This document shows, piece after piece, positions 1 to 10,269 of a stretch of DNA of 20,409 bases. Numbering within the stretch: position 1 is the first letter of the stretch; each line of letters opens with the position of its first letter. Under the pieces are notes generated by a model. It was not told where the DNA came from. It made no database searches and saw nothing but the letters and a program-made list of their open reading frames with translations. The stretch is from IMG/VR virus record IMGVR_UViG_3300048032_000191, positions 1 through 20,409 of that record; one strand, written 5' to 3'. The translations under genes were made by a program, and so were the position numbers. Source of the stretch: a virus.

Positions 1-1
1 C

Positions 2-2146
2 TTCGACTTTCAAGCAAAAGCAGATGAGTTGGCTGAAAAGTATGGACTAAATGGACTAGGCGAACAAGAGTTCTATAAACAAATTAATAACATCAGTGAA
101 TCAACAAAAGCTAGATTCGGCGAACTCAAGAACGCTCACATGGTTCGCACAGATAAGGCAGAAGCTATATCAGACCAATCTCAGCAAATCATCAACGGCA
201 CTTTTAATACTGACGTTATAGCTGAAGGTGGTTTCTATGATGCTATGGCTGGTAAGACACTCGCACAACAAGAAGCTATAGTGCAAGGAATGGTTACTAA
301 GTTAGCTGAAGATCATCCTAAGAAAGCTCTAGAGTTAATAGAGAGCTACGAGACTGGCGTTATCGCTTTAGGTAACGGAGTAGTTCGTGATGAGTTTGCT
401 GATAGTCTAGAAAACGCTTTTGCTAATGAAGAAAAACGAGTAGACCTGATAGCTAAAGGCGTAGAGACAAAACGCAATGATTCTATCGCTGAGTTCCAAG
501 CAGTCTATTCTAACGCTATTGCTTTAGGGCAAGACATTCCAGAATCTACAGACATATTTATCAACGATGGACTTACAATCACAGTGGATACATCGAACGC
601 TAAGAACGCTGCTGATGTTGCCAATGCTGTAAAAGACGCTGTCAATAATATTCCAGAGAACGACAAGACTATATCTAATGGAACTAAGGCTTTAATAATA
701 AATAAGTTCGCAGGTGAGGTTGAGAAGCAGAAATTGAATGTTGTCCAGCAACGAGAGAATGCAGGAGTAAATGTAGCAAGTTCTCAGTTCATGGATTTGT
801 TGGCTGTTCAAGATTCTGAAGGTAATTACATTTACGGAGAAGGTATGGAGACAACACTAGGTAGAGCTAGTCAAACACAAGAATGGGTGGAAGAGTTAAA
901 TCCTATCATTGACGCTATCTACGCTGATCCAGAACTCGATATTTCTCAAAAGGTTCAACAATCAAAGATGGCTACATTGAAGTTTGTGGCTGAGAAGAAA
1001 GAGTCTCACGATCAGTTCGTTAAAGAAAAAGAAGACGCTATAAAATCTATTGAAGCGGAGAAGCGAACAGGAGGCGACCAAGAAAGGTTTTATGTTGCTG
1101 ATGTGTTTACACAAGTTGCTAAGGAAAAAGGCGATCTTGAAGCAATGAAGCAGCGACCAGAGATTGTAGAAAAAGCAAGAGAGTTCAACGCTGAGACTGA
1201 AAGACTGCGTGATGAGATTCTTAATAGGTCAATGACTGATGAAGAGATTGCTTCAGGAATGACAAACGCAGAGTTCACGCTGAAGAAGGACGAAGAAATG
1301 CGAGCATTAAATGTAGACCGAAGAGCTTTGTATCAGCAAGATTATGGCGTTGACGAAGAAATTGATGGGGTAACTTCTGAAAAACAGATTCCAAAGGAAG
1401 TGCTAAAAGATCAGGAATCAATAAACAGAGGCTCAGAGACAGCAAACGTTGTTATTAAAGAATCTAGCGGTGCTGGACTGGCTCCCACTAATTTTAGTAT
1501 TAAGAATCTTGATCCTGATAAGCCTGTTGATTACGGTCTTCAATATGGTGGGGATGCAGTAAAATCAAACCCACAAACATTTAGAGCTATAAACTCAACT
1601 AATTTAGTTGAAGATATAAACACTCCTAAATCTATGGGTTCTGAGTTCAAAATAGGATTGTTTGATAACCTTCGCTTAAGTTGGATTACACGTAACCTTC
1701 CCCAAGAAATAGACACTATCCATAAAGCTAATCAAGTTAGAGCTATAAAGTTTCAAGAAGAAGGGGCGAATTACATGGACACAGAAAAAGGGCAAAGTAT
1801 TGTTGCTGAATTTGTGAGTGGCGAAACTATGACAAGAGTTGTTAGGGATGGAAAAGCTGGTATTACGGTTGATGAATTAGAAAGCGGAGACCTAGAGGGG
1901 GTGGCTTTTAATGCAACAGCTCTTAATCAATCTGCCACTCCGATATTACCTTTTGGTTTACTTAATAAAGCATTCTTAGACAGTGATAATCTCACTCCTC
2001 AAGAAGAACAGCAAGTTAGAGATTATGCAGACGCTCTTTATGATACAAGCGAGCTGGATGATAAAGGTAGAAAAGTAATCATCAATAAGATGGTTGAACT
2101 ACAAGTAAACGCTTACACAATAATTGGATTCGAGTTCGCAAAATAA
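2..2146 (+). CDS. Internal virion protein, T7 gp15-like (5' truncated)
   Basis: The reading frame is open from base 2, with no stop before the first possible start (TTG at 29), so the gene begins outside the window and only its last 715 or so codons are seen. The protein is hydrophilic and largely helical, rich in Glu, Lys and Ala, with charged helix-forming stretches around 1000-1300 nt. I see no enzyme motif, signal peptide or membrane segment. It lies directly before a gp16-like giant protein and a gp17-like tail fiber, which is the place of T7 gp15 (747 aa). In T7, gp15 is part of the ejectosome that forms a trans-periplasmic channel for DNA entry. The assignment rests on position, size and character rather than on a recognised motif. 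The last third (from about 1380) is visibly more AT-rich than the part before it. The next gene starts 12 nt after the stop. Confidence 0.6.
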   Translation, partial: FDFQAKADELAEKYGLNGLGEQEFYKQINNISESTKARFGELKNAHMVRTDKAEAISDQSQQIINGTFNTDVIAEGGFYDAMAGKTLAQQEAIVQGMVTKLAEDHPKKALELIESYETGVIALGNGVVRDEFADSLENAFANEEKRVDLIAKGVETKRNDSIAEFQAVYSNAIALGQDIPESTDIFINDGLTITVDTSNAKNAADVANAVKDAVNNIPENDKTISNGTKALIINKFAGEVEKQKLNVVQQRENAGVNVASSQFMDLLAVQDSEGNYIYGEGMETTLGRASQTQEWVEELNPIIDAIYADPELDISQKVQQSKMATLKFVAEKKESHDQFVKEKEDAIKSIEAEKRTGGDQERFYVADVFTQVAKEKGDLEAMKQRPEIVEKAREFNAETERLRDEILNRSMTDEEIASGMTNAEFTLKKDEEMRALNVDRRALYQQDYGVDEEIDGVTSEKQIPKEVLKDQESINRGSETANVVIKESSGAGLAPTNFSIKNLDPDKPVDYGLQYGGDAVKSNPQTFRAINSTNLVEDINTPKSMGSEFKIGLFDNLRLSWITRNLPQEIDTIHKANQVRAIKFQEEGANYMDTEKGQSIVAEFVSGETMTRVVRDGKAGITVDELESGDLEGVAFNATALNQSATPILPFGLLNKAFLDSDNLTPQEEQQVRDYADALYDTSELDDKGRKVIINKMVELQVNAYTIIGFEFAK

Positions 2147-2158
2147 CATTTAAAAATT

Positions 2159-5100
2159 ATGGCACTAGGAATAAACACAGAAGAAATACTCAATAACCTC
2201 AACGATACTAATAATGAGGAGCTGATACAGAACCAAAAAGACCCTAGCATGGTCAAGGACATCCTCGCTGCACCGTTCAGAGGTGTTGAAGGAGCTGTTC
2301 AAGGTGTCTACAATCTTGCTGATTGGGCTACGTTTGATTACCTACCAGACTACGATAACCGTTTCTTAGGTAAGTCAGAGACTATTGCTGGCTCTCTTGT
2401 TGAAGGTATCACACAGTTCATTGTTCCCTACGGTGCTATATCTAAAGGGTTGAGTGCAGCTGGTAAAGCTACTAAGTTTGCCAAGCCTTTCATGAAGGTA
2501 AACAAGAAGGGCAAAGAAGTCCTGAATTGGAAAGGTGTTCTAGCATCTGAGTCAGCTACAGACTTTGTAGCGTTCGATGCGCAAGAAGAGCGTCTCTCTA
2601 ATCTAGTACAAGCTTTCCCTTCTGTGGCTAATCCTGTTACTGAATACCTTGCAGCAGACGGAGATGATGCAGAACTTGAAGGACGTTTTAAGAACACCCT
2701 AGAAGGTCTAGGTATCACTGGTGCTATGGCAGGTACGTTTGCTGTGGCTCTTAGAGCGCACAAGAAATTCAGAGGAGGTAAGCCTGAAGAAGCCAAGAAG
2801 ATTGGTGAAAGCATGGACTTCAAACAGATTAATACAGTGCAAGTAAATGATTACAGCCCTGCTATCAAAGCTTCTAAGAGTGTGTTCACCAAGTCCAATA
2901 GAACAGACAAGAACAATTCTATTCCCTTTAATGTTTTAGAAAAAGAAATCATCAAGTATGGTGAAAAAGGAACAGCGGAAGAGTTACGCTGGATGGGTTT
3001 TGATGACTGGGCGAAAGGATATAAGTTTAGAACAGGCAAAGACCGAATAACTCAAAAAGAAGTTGATGAGTTCCTAGAAGAGAATCAGTTCAACTACTCA
3101 TTAACAGAGCGAACTGGAAAAGATACAAACTCTTTATACAGTGGATTTAAACAAGATGGCGGTGATAACTATCGTGAGTTTATATTAGAAACAAACGATG
3201 ATGCTGTTAGGTTGGCGTCTGAAAACGTAAACCAACACTTCACCGACAAAACTCTGCTTCACTACAGAACAACAGACCGTATGGATGAGGTGGATGGCTC
3301 AAGAGTTCTTTACGTAGAAGAGTTACAGTCTGACATCATACAAAAGAGTAGAGGCAACGACTTCACTGAAGGAAAACAAATTCCTCTCGAAGACAGCTAC
3401 ATACCAGCAGCTATGCGTATGATTATGCAGTTAGCCTCTAAAGAAGGCTACGACAAAGTTAGTTGGGCAACTCCTCAGCAGGTAGCCAATCTCTATGACT
3501 CAGCCGTTGATAACATTAAACTAAACAATGTTACTGATGATGGCGTTCGTTCGTTTGATATTACTAAAGATGGCAGGACGGAAACTAAAGTTGCAAAGAA
3601 CGATGCTGAAGTAGTTGCCATCTTTGGCAAGAAAGCAGCGGATGAATTAACAACACAGTTAACTAAAGCTGGAGATGAGACAGGTGCGTATACCGTCAAA
3701 CAAGACTCCAAGTCATTCAATCAATACAAAGACAAGATGGTGTCAGCTGTTAATAAGGTAGCTAAACCATTTGGCGGTAAGGTTGAAGGATCAAAAGTAG
3801 ACACAGTAGAGTCTGCTCAACTTGTAAACAGAGATGTTTATAATGATTCGAGCGACTTCAGCAAGAATGGAGAGCCAGCCCGCCAAGCAGAAGAGTTTTT
3901 AGAAATTAGAAGTACTGAAGCGAATAGATACCCTGACGTTGCTAAGTGGAATAAATCTCGCATAATGCACAACGGAAGGATGAAACTTTCTAGTAAAGCG
4001 GTTGTTGACGATTATAAGTTTGCAGCAGAGCGAACATTTAATGAAGAAGTTTTAGAAGACGGATTCAGATTAAGTGACGTAAATACTTTGGATGAGTTAA
4101 AAGATTGGTTAGACTCTGTAGACCCATTTGAAAGAGATGATGCTTTATCATTATTGGATGAAGTTTTTGTAGACCACTTCAACAGGCATAGACCAGAAGT
4201 AGGTGTGCAGAACTTCGGAGCAGGTTCGCAGGAAGCGTTCTCCATAAGTCTCAACAAAGGCATGAAGGAATCTGTAAAAGAGATTCGCACATGGGGACTC
4301 AAGACTGGCGACGAAGCGCAGCTCGGTGGTAAGATAGAAGACCCAGCACTAGCTCAAGCACTGCAACTACCAGCACTTCGTTACTTAAACGACAAAGAAG
4401 TTGTGCAAATGGAAAGTGAATTTGCAGGCGTATCTGTTGGAGAGACAAACACGAAGTTTGCTCTTGAACGTCTGGCTGAGAATGGATCAACGCCTCAAGT
4501 TCAGAAGGTAGCAGCTGGTCTTTTAGAAATGTTTGGCAAGGACGATGAGTTCCTTGAAACAACTATTCGTACTATCGTTGAAGACTCTGACTCATTTGGG
4601 TCGTTTGGATTTAAAGGTAGTAGACAGAACATCGATCTTTACTCAAACCGCACAAAGATAGACCAAGGCAACATGTCAAGAGATGCTGTGTTTACGGAAG
4701 CAACACTGCTTCACGAGATAACACACGCAGCACAAGTTCGGTTTATCCCAAGAGAAATATCTACAATCAGTAACCTTAAAGGTGCTGACTACTTAGCAAA
4801 GGTTGATGAACTCATCGCTAGTGCTGACACCGCTCCTCCACTCAAGCGTTTACTGGAGAGCTACAAGACTGCTCTTGATAACGCTCCTGAAGAGTTCAAG
4901 GGAATCGTTAACAGCTTGAATGATGCAACAGGATTCTTAGATAACTCTGGAATGCGTTCTCGTATCGGAGAGTGGTATGGTCTTAGTAACGTAGATGAGT
5001 TCTTAGCTGAAGCGATGAGCAACACTAAGTTCCAGAATTATCTAAAGAGTGTTAAGACTGGCAACGCAAGTCTATGGGATAACATCGTTCAGGTCTTGAA

Positions 5101-8100
5101 AGACTTTCTTGGTGTTGATGCTAAAGGCACTCTGCTAGGTGATACTCTTTCTAACTTTGCTGACCTAGTTAGTAAGCAGAACAGAAAGAATAAAGTAGGA
5201 GACTACACAACTCCGTTTGTTAATCCTATCAGGTCAAGAGGCACACGAATAAACGAGAACCGTTTCTTCCAAGCTTCAGGAGCTGGTAAGTCTGGAGTCA
5301 CTGTAGAAAACAGAGGTGGGCAAATTGCTGTTGAAGGAACGGTAAAGGCTATCGGTGAAGTTGAAACAGCATATGACCTTGGCGAAGTATTAGCGAAGGC
5401 TGAGACGCAAGTCCTAGAAGAAATGGAAAGGACAGGAAGCATCGGCTTCTATGAAGACGGTAAGCTACAAGGTTCTGATGGACTTAAAGGTGGCGGTATC
5501 GTCCAAGCTGTTGAGCAAGCTCGACGAATGGCTGAGATGTCTGGTCAAAAGATTGACATAATTGAGTCAGAAGTTCGAGCAGCAGGTAAAGACGCTGGAC
5601 AGCTTCGTCGAATCGCAGCTCGTATGTATACGGTAGAATCTATCGCCGTACAGCAAGGTGCCGACATCGTCGCTAAAGCTAAGAAGATTGCAGCGCAAAG
5701 TGCTGAAGCTACTGATGCAGACCGTGCAGAGCTGATGGGAGACATCCAGAAGATGTTGAACCTAGTTGCTGCTGGCTCGAACCTCCGTCGAGGATTTGGT
5801 CAAGGTCTACAGTCAACACAGTTTGCTAGAACTAAGCTAAGTCTATCAGCAGCAGAGAGACGCTCTCAGGAGATTGTTAACCAATACATGGCGAGCAACA
5901 AAGGAGAGAAGAACAACTTTGATGTGCTGATTAACCGAATCATTCTTGCAGGTGCTGATCCTAAGAACACATCAGCTAAGGACATGATTGACCAGATGCT
6001 TGGTGTCGTTAAAGCAGGACGTGCTTCCGAAGGCGGCAAGTTTATGGAGATGGCACAGAACTGGTTTATCAACTCCCTACTGTCTGGTCCAAGGACTATG
6101 ATGAAGAACGGTGTTGGTAACATGATTACTCAGACCCTTCTCCAAACAGAGCTAGCAATCGGTGGACTTACAGTTGACCCAGCTATCACTCGTATGGTGC
6201 TGAAAGAGATGGCAACCTTTGAGTCGTTCCGTGAGTCTATGAAGTATTTCTTAGATGTGTATTCGATGAAGGACCAACTGTTGGACATTGGACGTAACCC
6301 ACTTGAGAACACAGCAAACACTGGTATTCCAAAATACTTTGATAACGCTGCTCCAGAAGAGACAATGAAGAACTCCATGAACTGGTTCAGTGAGAATGTT
6401 GTTAACATTCCTGCTAAGACTCTCATGGCGATGGACGAAGTCTTCAAGCAATCAATATTCCGTCAGAACGCAAAGATGGAATGGACACTGAAAGGTATGA
6501 AGTTAGGTATCAAAGACCCTGACGCATTGACCGAGTATGTCATGAGAGGTATGGACGCTGTTCTTGTAGACGGTGAACGTGCGTTCTCCGATGCTGGTGT
6601 CATGAAGTTTGCACAAGCATCCGTCAAGAAGATGGACGACGAACTTGTAGCTGCTGGTCAAAAGCCAATGACTCCTCAGAAGAGAGGTGCCGAAGTAAAT
6701 CGTATCATCGGTGAAGAGACTAACAAACGTGCAGAGATGCTAAAGTCATACGAAGAAGGCGGTCTTGGATTAGAGAACATCTCTGACATTGACAACGTAG
6801 CAGCTCGCTCGCTAGAGCAAGCACGTTACGGAACATTCACAAACGATGCTGGTGCTTTTGCAGACTTGGCGCAAGCTATGACGCAGAAGGTTCCACCACT
6901 TCGTCTGATCTTTCCGTTCATTCGGACTCCAGTAAACATTCTGAAGTTCTCGTTCGATCGTGCATCAGGTGGTGTGATGGATGCAGGACGTAGCGCACTT
7001 GCTATGATGCCTGACATGCCGATGCTGAAACGAACTCAAGATGAGTTGCGTATGAAGCTAGAGTCTCGTAACCCTATCGAGGTTGCACGAACACGAGGTA
7101 AGATTGCTACATCTGTTATGATCAACGGCACGTTGCTGTATATGATTATGGCAAACCGTGACTTCATTACAGGTGGTGGTCCAAAAGATATTGCACAGCG
7201 CAAGACACTTGAAGCAACAGGATGGCAGAAGTATTCGCTTAAGTTTGGTAACAAGTATGCAAGCTTTGCAGGTCTTGATCCTCTTGGAACACACTTTGGT
7301 GTTCTTGTAGATATTGTTGAGCAGTTGGATGAACATGCCAGCCACAACACAACAGTTGCAGAGCAGATGTTCGCAGCAGCTTCTATATCTCTATCACGTA
7401 ACGTAACTGAGAAGTCTTATCTAGCAGGTCTTAAATTCCTGACTGATGCTATCTCTGAGCCTGACCGTAAGATGGAACGAGCAATCCGAAACATTGCTGG
7501 TGGGTTTGTTCCCAATGTTCTGTATCAAGGTCAGTCTGTTATGGGTGACACAACTTCTAGAGAAGTTCGTAGCCTTAGTGATGCGTTCATGAAGAAGCTT
7601 CCGTTCGGTAACGACAACCTAGACCCCAAGCGTAACATCTTAGGAGAGCCTGTCATCATGGAACAGGTTCCATTCGTTGGTCCGTTCAATCCTTCGGCTA
7701 TCTCTACAAGAGATGGTGACGTAGTGTTTGAAGAACTTGCAGCACTTGATCATGGATTCACTCAGACAAGCACAATGCTTGACCGTAGTATCGACATGAC
7801 CGAGTTCGTTAACGATAAAGGACAGACTGCTTACGACAGACGCTTAGAACTCCTGAGTGACACTAAGATCAGAGGTAGAACTCTCCGACAAGAACTTGAG
7901 AAGTTAATCAACAGCAGACGCTACCAACGACTCTCTCCACTTACGGACGGAGCGTTAAAGAGCCCTCGTGTTCAACTTATCAATAGAGTCCTGAGCAAGT
8001 ATCGTTCACGCTCTCTGAGTTTGATGATGGAAGAGTTTCCAGAAATCGAACAAGAGTACAAACGTATGCGCTCAATCAACAAACAAGCACAGAGAGGTGC

Positions 8101-8137
8101 TTCAACCGAAACATTACAAGCATTGCTAGACGCATAA
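2159..8137 (+). CDS. Giant internal virion protein, T7 gp16-like, with polyvalent-protein and HExxH metallopeptidase domains
   Basis: This 1992-residue protein sits where T7 gp16 (1318 aa, ejected into the cell envelope) sits. Residues 1-220 form a hydrophobic/amphipathic N-terminal part without a clear lytic transglycosylase signature. Residues of about 250-560 resemble the domain repeatedly found in phage polyvalent proteins: VEELQSD near 385, a GYDKVSWAT segment near 425-440, and a KVAKPFGGKV segment near 535. Residues 852-856 are HEITH, a zinc-metallopeptidase HExxH motif, followed about 95 residues later by EFLAEA (Glu 947 and 951) as a plausible third ligand. The C-terminal half is long and helical, with hydrophobic patches near 1560-1660, as in marine podovirus ejection proteins. 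No Shine-Dalgarno precedes the ATG; the leader is an A/T run. The family role is membrane passage of DNA. The peptidase and its target are inferred. Confidence 0.75.
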   Translation: MALGINTEEILNNLNDTNNEELIQNQKDPSMVKDILAAPFRGVEGAVQGVYNLADWATFDYLPDYDNRFLGKSETIAGSLVEGITQFIVPYGAISKGLSAAGKATKFAKPFMKVNKKGKEVLNWKGVLASESATDFVAFDAQEERLSNLVQAFPSVANPVTEYLAADGDDAELEGRFKNTLEGLGITGAMAGTFAVALRAHKKFRGGKPEEAKKIGESMDFKQINTVQVNDYSPAIKASKSVFTKSNRTDKNNSIPFNVLEKEIIKYGEKGTAEELRWMGFDDWAKGYKFRTGKDRITQKEVDEFLEENQFNYSLTERTGKDTNSLYSGFKQDGGDNYREFILETNDDAVRLASENVNQHFTDKTLLHYRTTDRMDEVDGSRVLYVEELQSDIIQKSRGNDFTEGKQIPLEDSYIPAAMRMIMQLASKEGYDKVSWATPQQVANLYDSAVDNIKLNNVTDDGVRSFDITKDGRTETKVAKNDAEVVAIFGKKAADELTTQLTKAGDETGAYTVKQDSKSFNQYKDKMVSAVNKVAKPFGGKVEGSKVDTVESAQLVNRDVYNDSSDFSKNGEPARQAEEFLEIRSTEANRYPDVAKWNKSRIMHNGRMKLSSKAVVDDYKFAAERTFNEEVLEDGFRLSDVNTLDELKDWLDSVDPFERDDALSLLDEVFVDHFNRHRPEVGVQNFGAGSQEAFSISLNKGMKESVKEIRTWGLKTGDEAQLGGKIEDPALAQALQLPALRYLNDKEVVQMESEFAGVSVGETNTKFALERLAENGSTPQVQKVAAGLLEMFGKDDEFLETTIRTIVEDSDSFGSFGFKGSRQNIDLYSNRTKIDQGNMSRDAVFTEATLLHEITHAAQVRFIPREISTISNLKGADYLAKVDELIASADTAPPLKRLLESYKTALDNAPEEFKGIVNSLNDATGFLDNSGMRSRIGEWYGLSNVDEFLAEAMSNTKFQNYLKSVKTGNASLWDNIVQVLKDFLGVDAKGTLLGDTLSNFADLVSKQNRKNKVGDYTTPFVNPIRSRGTRINENRFFQASGAGKSGVTVENRGGQIAVEGTVKAIGEVETAYDLGEVLAKAETQVLEEMERTGSIGFYEDGKLQGSDGLKGGGIVQAVEQARRMAEMSGQKIDIIESEVRAAGKDAGQLRRIAARMYTVESIAVQQGADIVAKAKKIAAQSAEATDADRAELMGDIQKMLNLVAAGSNLRRGFGQGLQSTQFARTKLSLSAAERRSQEIVNQYMASNKGEKNNFDVLINRIILAGADPKNTSAKDMIDQMLGVVKAGRASEGGKFMEMAQNWFINSLLSGPRTMMKNGVGNMITQTLLQTELAIGGLTVDPAITRMVLKEMATFESFRESMKYFLDVYSMKDQLLDIGRNPLENTANTGIPKYFDNAAPEETMKNSMNWFSENVVNIPAKTLMAMDEVFKQSIFRQNAKMEWTLKGMKLGIKDPDALTEYVMRGMDAVLVDGERAFSDAGVMKFAQASVKKMDDELVAAGQKPMTPQKRGAEVNRIIGEETNKRAEMLKSYEEGGLGLENISDIDNVAARSLEQARYGTFTNDAGAFADLAQAMTQKVPPLRLIFPFIRTPVNILKFSFDRASGGVMDAGRSALAMMPDMPMLKRTQDELRMKLESRNPIEVARTRGKIATSVMINGTLLYMIMANRDFITGGGPKDIAQRKTLEATGWQKYSLKFGNKYASFAGLDPLGTHFGVLVDIVEQLDEHASHNTTVAEQMFAAASISLSRNVTEKSYLAGLKFLTDAISEPDRKMERAIRNIAGGFVPNVLYQGQSVMGDTTSREVRSLSDAFMKKLPFGNDNLDPKRNILGEPVIMEQVPFVGPFNPSAISTRDGDVVFEELAALDHGFTQTSTMLDRSIDMTEFVNDKGQTAYDRRLELLSDTKIRGRTLRQELEKLINSRRYQRLSPLTDGALKSPRVQLINRVLSKYRSRSLSLMMEEFPEIEQEYKRMRSINKQAQRGASTETLQALLDA

Positions 8138-8160
8138 TTTATTAACAAGAAAGTACAATC

Positions 8161-10239
8161 ATGGCTCAATCATATAAAGAATACACTGGTAGTGATCTAT
8201 CAGCCACAACCTATAGTGTGGATTTTAAATACCTCAGAATCGACGATGTACATGCGATCGGTTTTGATGGGGAAAAATGGACTCCACTGGCTCTAGACGC
8301 CTCTGCACCACGAAGTGCTACCAACAAGACAGTTACGCTGGCAACAGCTCCTAGTGCATACGAGAAGCTTCGTATATATCGTGCAACTTCTAACACACAA
8401 CTAGTGGACTTCCAGAACGGCTCACGGTTGTCCGAGAGTGACCTTGATACAGCTTACCAACAAGGTCTGTTTGTGGCTCAAGAGGTTTCTGAGGATGCTA
8501 ATACAAACCAATATGTAAATCTTGCAGATGCTGCTCTACTAGCCAACACAAGTCTCTCTGAGTTTAGCTCTAGCTCGCATACAGGAGATGGAACAGAGGT
8601 CACTTTTGATTTGTCTTTTGTTCCTAAAACATCCATACCCCAAGCGTTCCTTGTTATCATTGACGGTGTCCTACAGTCTCCTGTGGATGCGTATACGATG
8701 TCCATCAACCCTGCTCAGATTACCTTTGCGAGTGCGCCTCCAGCGAGCTCTAAAATCGTTGTAACAACTACAGCGGCAGCTACAGGAGCAGTTGTTGACG
8801 GTATCTCAGTAACAGCTACTGGCTCCACCACTTCTCGTAGTCTTTCCGATAGGTTCGCTGATACAGTGAACGTAAAGGACTTCGGGGCTAAAGGTGACGG
8901 TGTTACTGATGATACCAGTGCTATTCAGGCTGCCATTGATTATGTGGGAGAGCTTGGCGGCGGCTCTGTTTTACTTCCTTCAAATGACTACAAAGTAAGC
9001 TCAGAGATTGTATTAACAAAATCAAACGTAGCACTGATAGGTGAAGGACATGATTGTAACTTATTTACTAAAAGCACAAAAGGCTCGCGGCTGATTTGGA
9101 GTGGTGGTGTTAATACTGGATACATGATTGGTATTAGAACTCCTGATTCAAGTTCTTCAAAAAAAGTTGGATCCATTCAAGTCTCTAATATTGTGTTTAA
9201 TGGTTCTAGCTCTATTGCTAGAGGTTTAAACATACGTACGGTAGATAATTGCACATTCTCCAACTTAGCCTTTGAGGGATTAACCGAATGGTGTGTATAC
9301 ACCGACACTAACATCAACCAACCGCAAGGAGGCACATACGTCGAGGCTTTAGATAATCAGCATAATCATTTTAATGGTATTTTATGTAATTGCATTGGCG
9401 AAGATAATTGTGGCGGTATAAAACTTACGGCAAACCCTAATTCTGCTTCGTCCAATACGAGCATGAATGAGCTTCATAATATATCTGCCCACATTGTTGA
9501 TGGAACTGCTTTACATTTTGGCAACGCTGACAGTAATACAATTCAGCATTTCAGGGTATTTAGACAAATTGTTAAGTCAGGTTATGCCGTTATTTTTGAT
9601 GAGCAATATAACGACCCTGCCTTGTCGGGGTTGGTAAATAAGATGTATGCTCGTACAAATGTAATTTATCATATGCACACCGCTCAAGCTACTGTGAAAG
9701 CTTACAGTTCTACTGGTGCACATAGACAAGCAAAAGATAATGTTATTATTGGTTGGAACCTTGATGGCGCCGCTCCCGATGTTGAGCCTGAAGTAACTTC
9801 ATTAACTGCTTTAAGGATTGTTTCCGCACGACAGTCTCAAATACCACAGGTAAACGCTATTACTTGTGCTGCCTCTGATTATGTTAATGGAAATTATACT
9901 GCTGCTGCGGCAACAAGCGCATTAAACGCTTTAGGGCTCACAAATACTCCAGCACAATTTTTACATAACTCTAATGCAAATTCAGCCCCTCTTCAGGTTT
10001 ATGCTCAAGAATCGGGGGATGCTTGGTCAGTGACATTGCGTAGGACGGACGGAAACCTTGTCTTTGATAGAGAGGCAGGAAATGGAGCTATTGAAATCCA
10101 CCAACCTTTAACCCTTCAAACCCAAACAGTAGATACCTCAGCTACTTCTGGGCCTGCTTCTTCGTTACCCTCCTCACCTCAAGGCTACCTTGAAATTAAA
10201 ATTAATGGAGTCAATCGAAAGATTCCGTTCTATGCTTAA
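8161..10239 (+). CDS. Tail fiber / tailspike protein with T7 gp17-type N-terminus and pectate-lyase-like beta helix
   Basis: The 692-residue product starts with the tail-attachment domain typical of T7 gp17-type fibers (residues 1-120, including a YRATSNTQLVDFQNGSRLSESDL segment). A second beta-rich repeat of similar style (about 135-205) follows. At about 236-250 comes VKDFGAKGDGVTDD, the hallmark entry of pectate-lyase/glycosyl-hydrolase-28-like right-handed beta helices in tailspikes. Residues of about 250-520 have the short-strand, Asn/Gly-rich pattern of such a helix. The C-terminus is Ser/Thr-rich. The N-terminus joins the tail; the helix and tip bind or degrade a surface polysaccharide. 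DNA from about 8985 on is clearly more AT-rich than the N-terminal coding part, which suggests that the receptor-binding part was exchanged. The intergenic leader holds only a weak GA-rich stretch before the ATG. Confidence 0.85.
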   Translation: MAQSYKEYTGSDLSATTYSVDFKYLRIDDVHAIGFDGEKWTPLALDASAPRSATNKTVTLATAPSAYEKLRIYRATSNTQLVDFQNGSRLSESDLDTAYQQGLFVAQEVSEDANTNQYVNLADAALLANTSLSEFSSSSHTGDGTEVTFDLSFVPKTSIPQAFLVIIDGVLQSPVDAYTMSINPAQITFASAPPASSKIVVTTTAAATGAVVDGISVTATGSTTSRSLSDRFADTVNVKDFGAKGDGVTDDTSAIQAAIDYVGELGGGSVLLPSNDYKVSSEIVLTKSNVALIGEGHDCNLFTKSTKGSRLIWSGGVNTGYMIGIRTPDSSSSKKVGSIQVSNIVFNGSSSIARGLNIRTVDNCTFSNLAFEGLTEWCVYTDTNINQPQGGTYVEALDNQHNHFNGILCNCIGEDNCGGIKLTANPNSASSNTSMNELHNISAHIVDGTALHFGNADSNTIQHFRVFRQIVKSGYAVIFDEQYNDPALSGLVNKMYARTNVIYHMHTAQATVKAYSSTGAHRQAKDNVIIGWNLDGAAPDVEPEVTSLTALRIVSARQSQIPQVNAITCAASDYVNGNYTAAAATSALNALGLTNTPAQFLHNSNANSAPLQVYAQESGDAWSVTLRRTDGNLVFDREAGNGAIEIHQPLTLQTQTVDTSATSGPASSLPSSPQGYLEIKINGVNRKIPFYA

Positions 10240-10269
10240 AATAATAAAAAATCTTAACCAAAACAATAT

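Noticed and set aside
2428-7350. Many minus-strand frames of 60-130 codons inside the gp16-like gene
   Set aside because: They are shadows of the long + strand gene, with low-complexity Ser/Leu/Arg-rich products and no family character.
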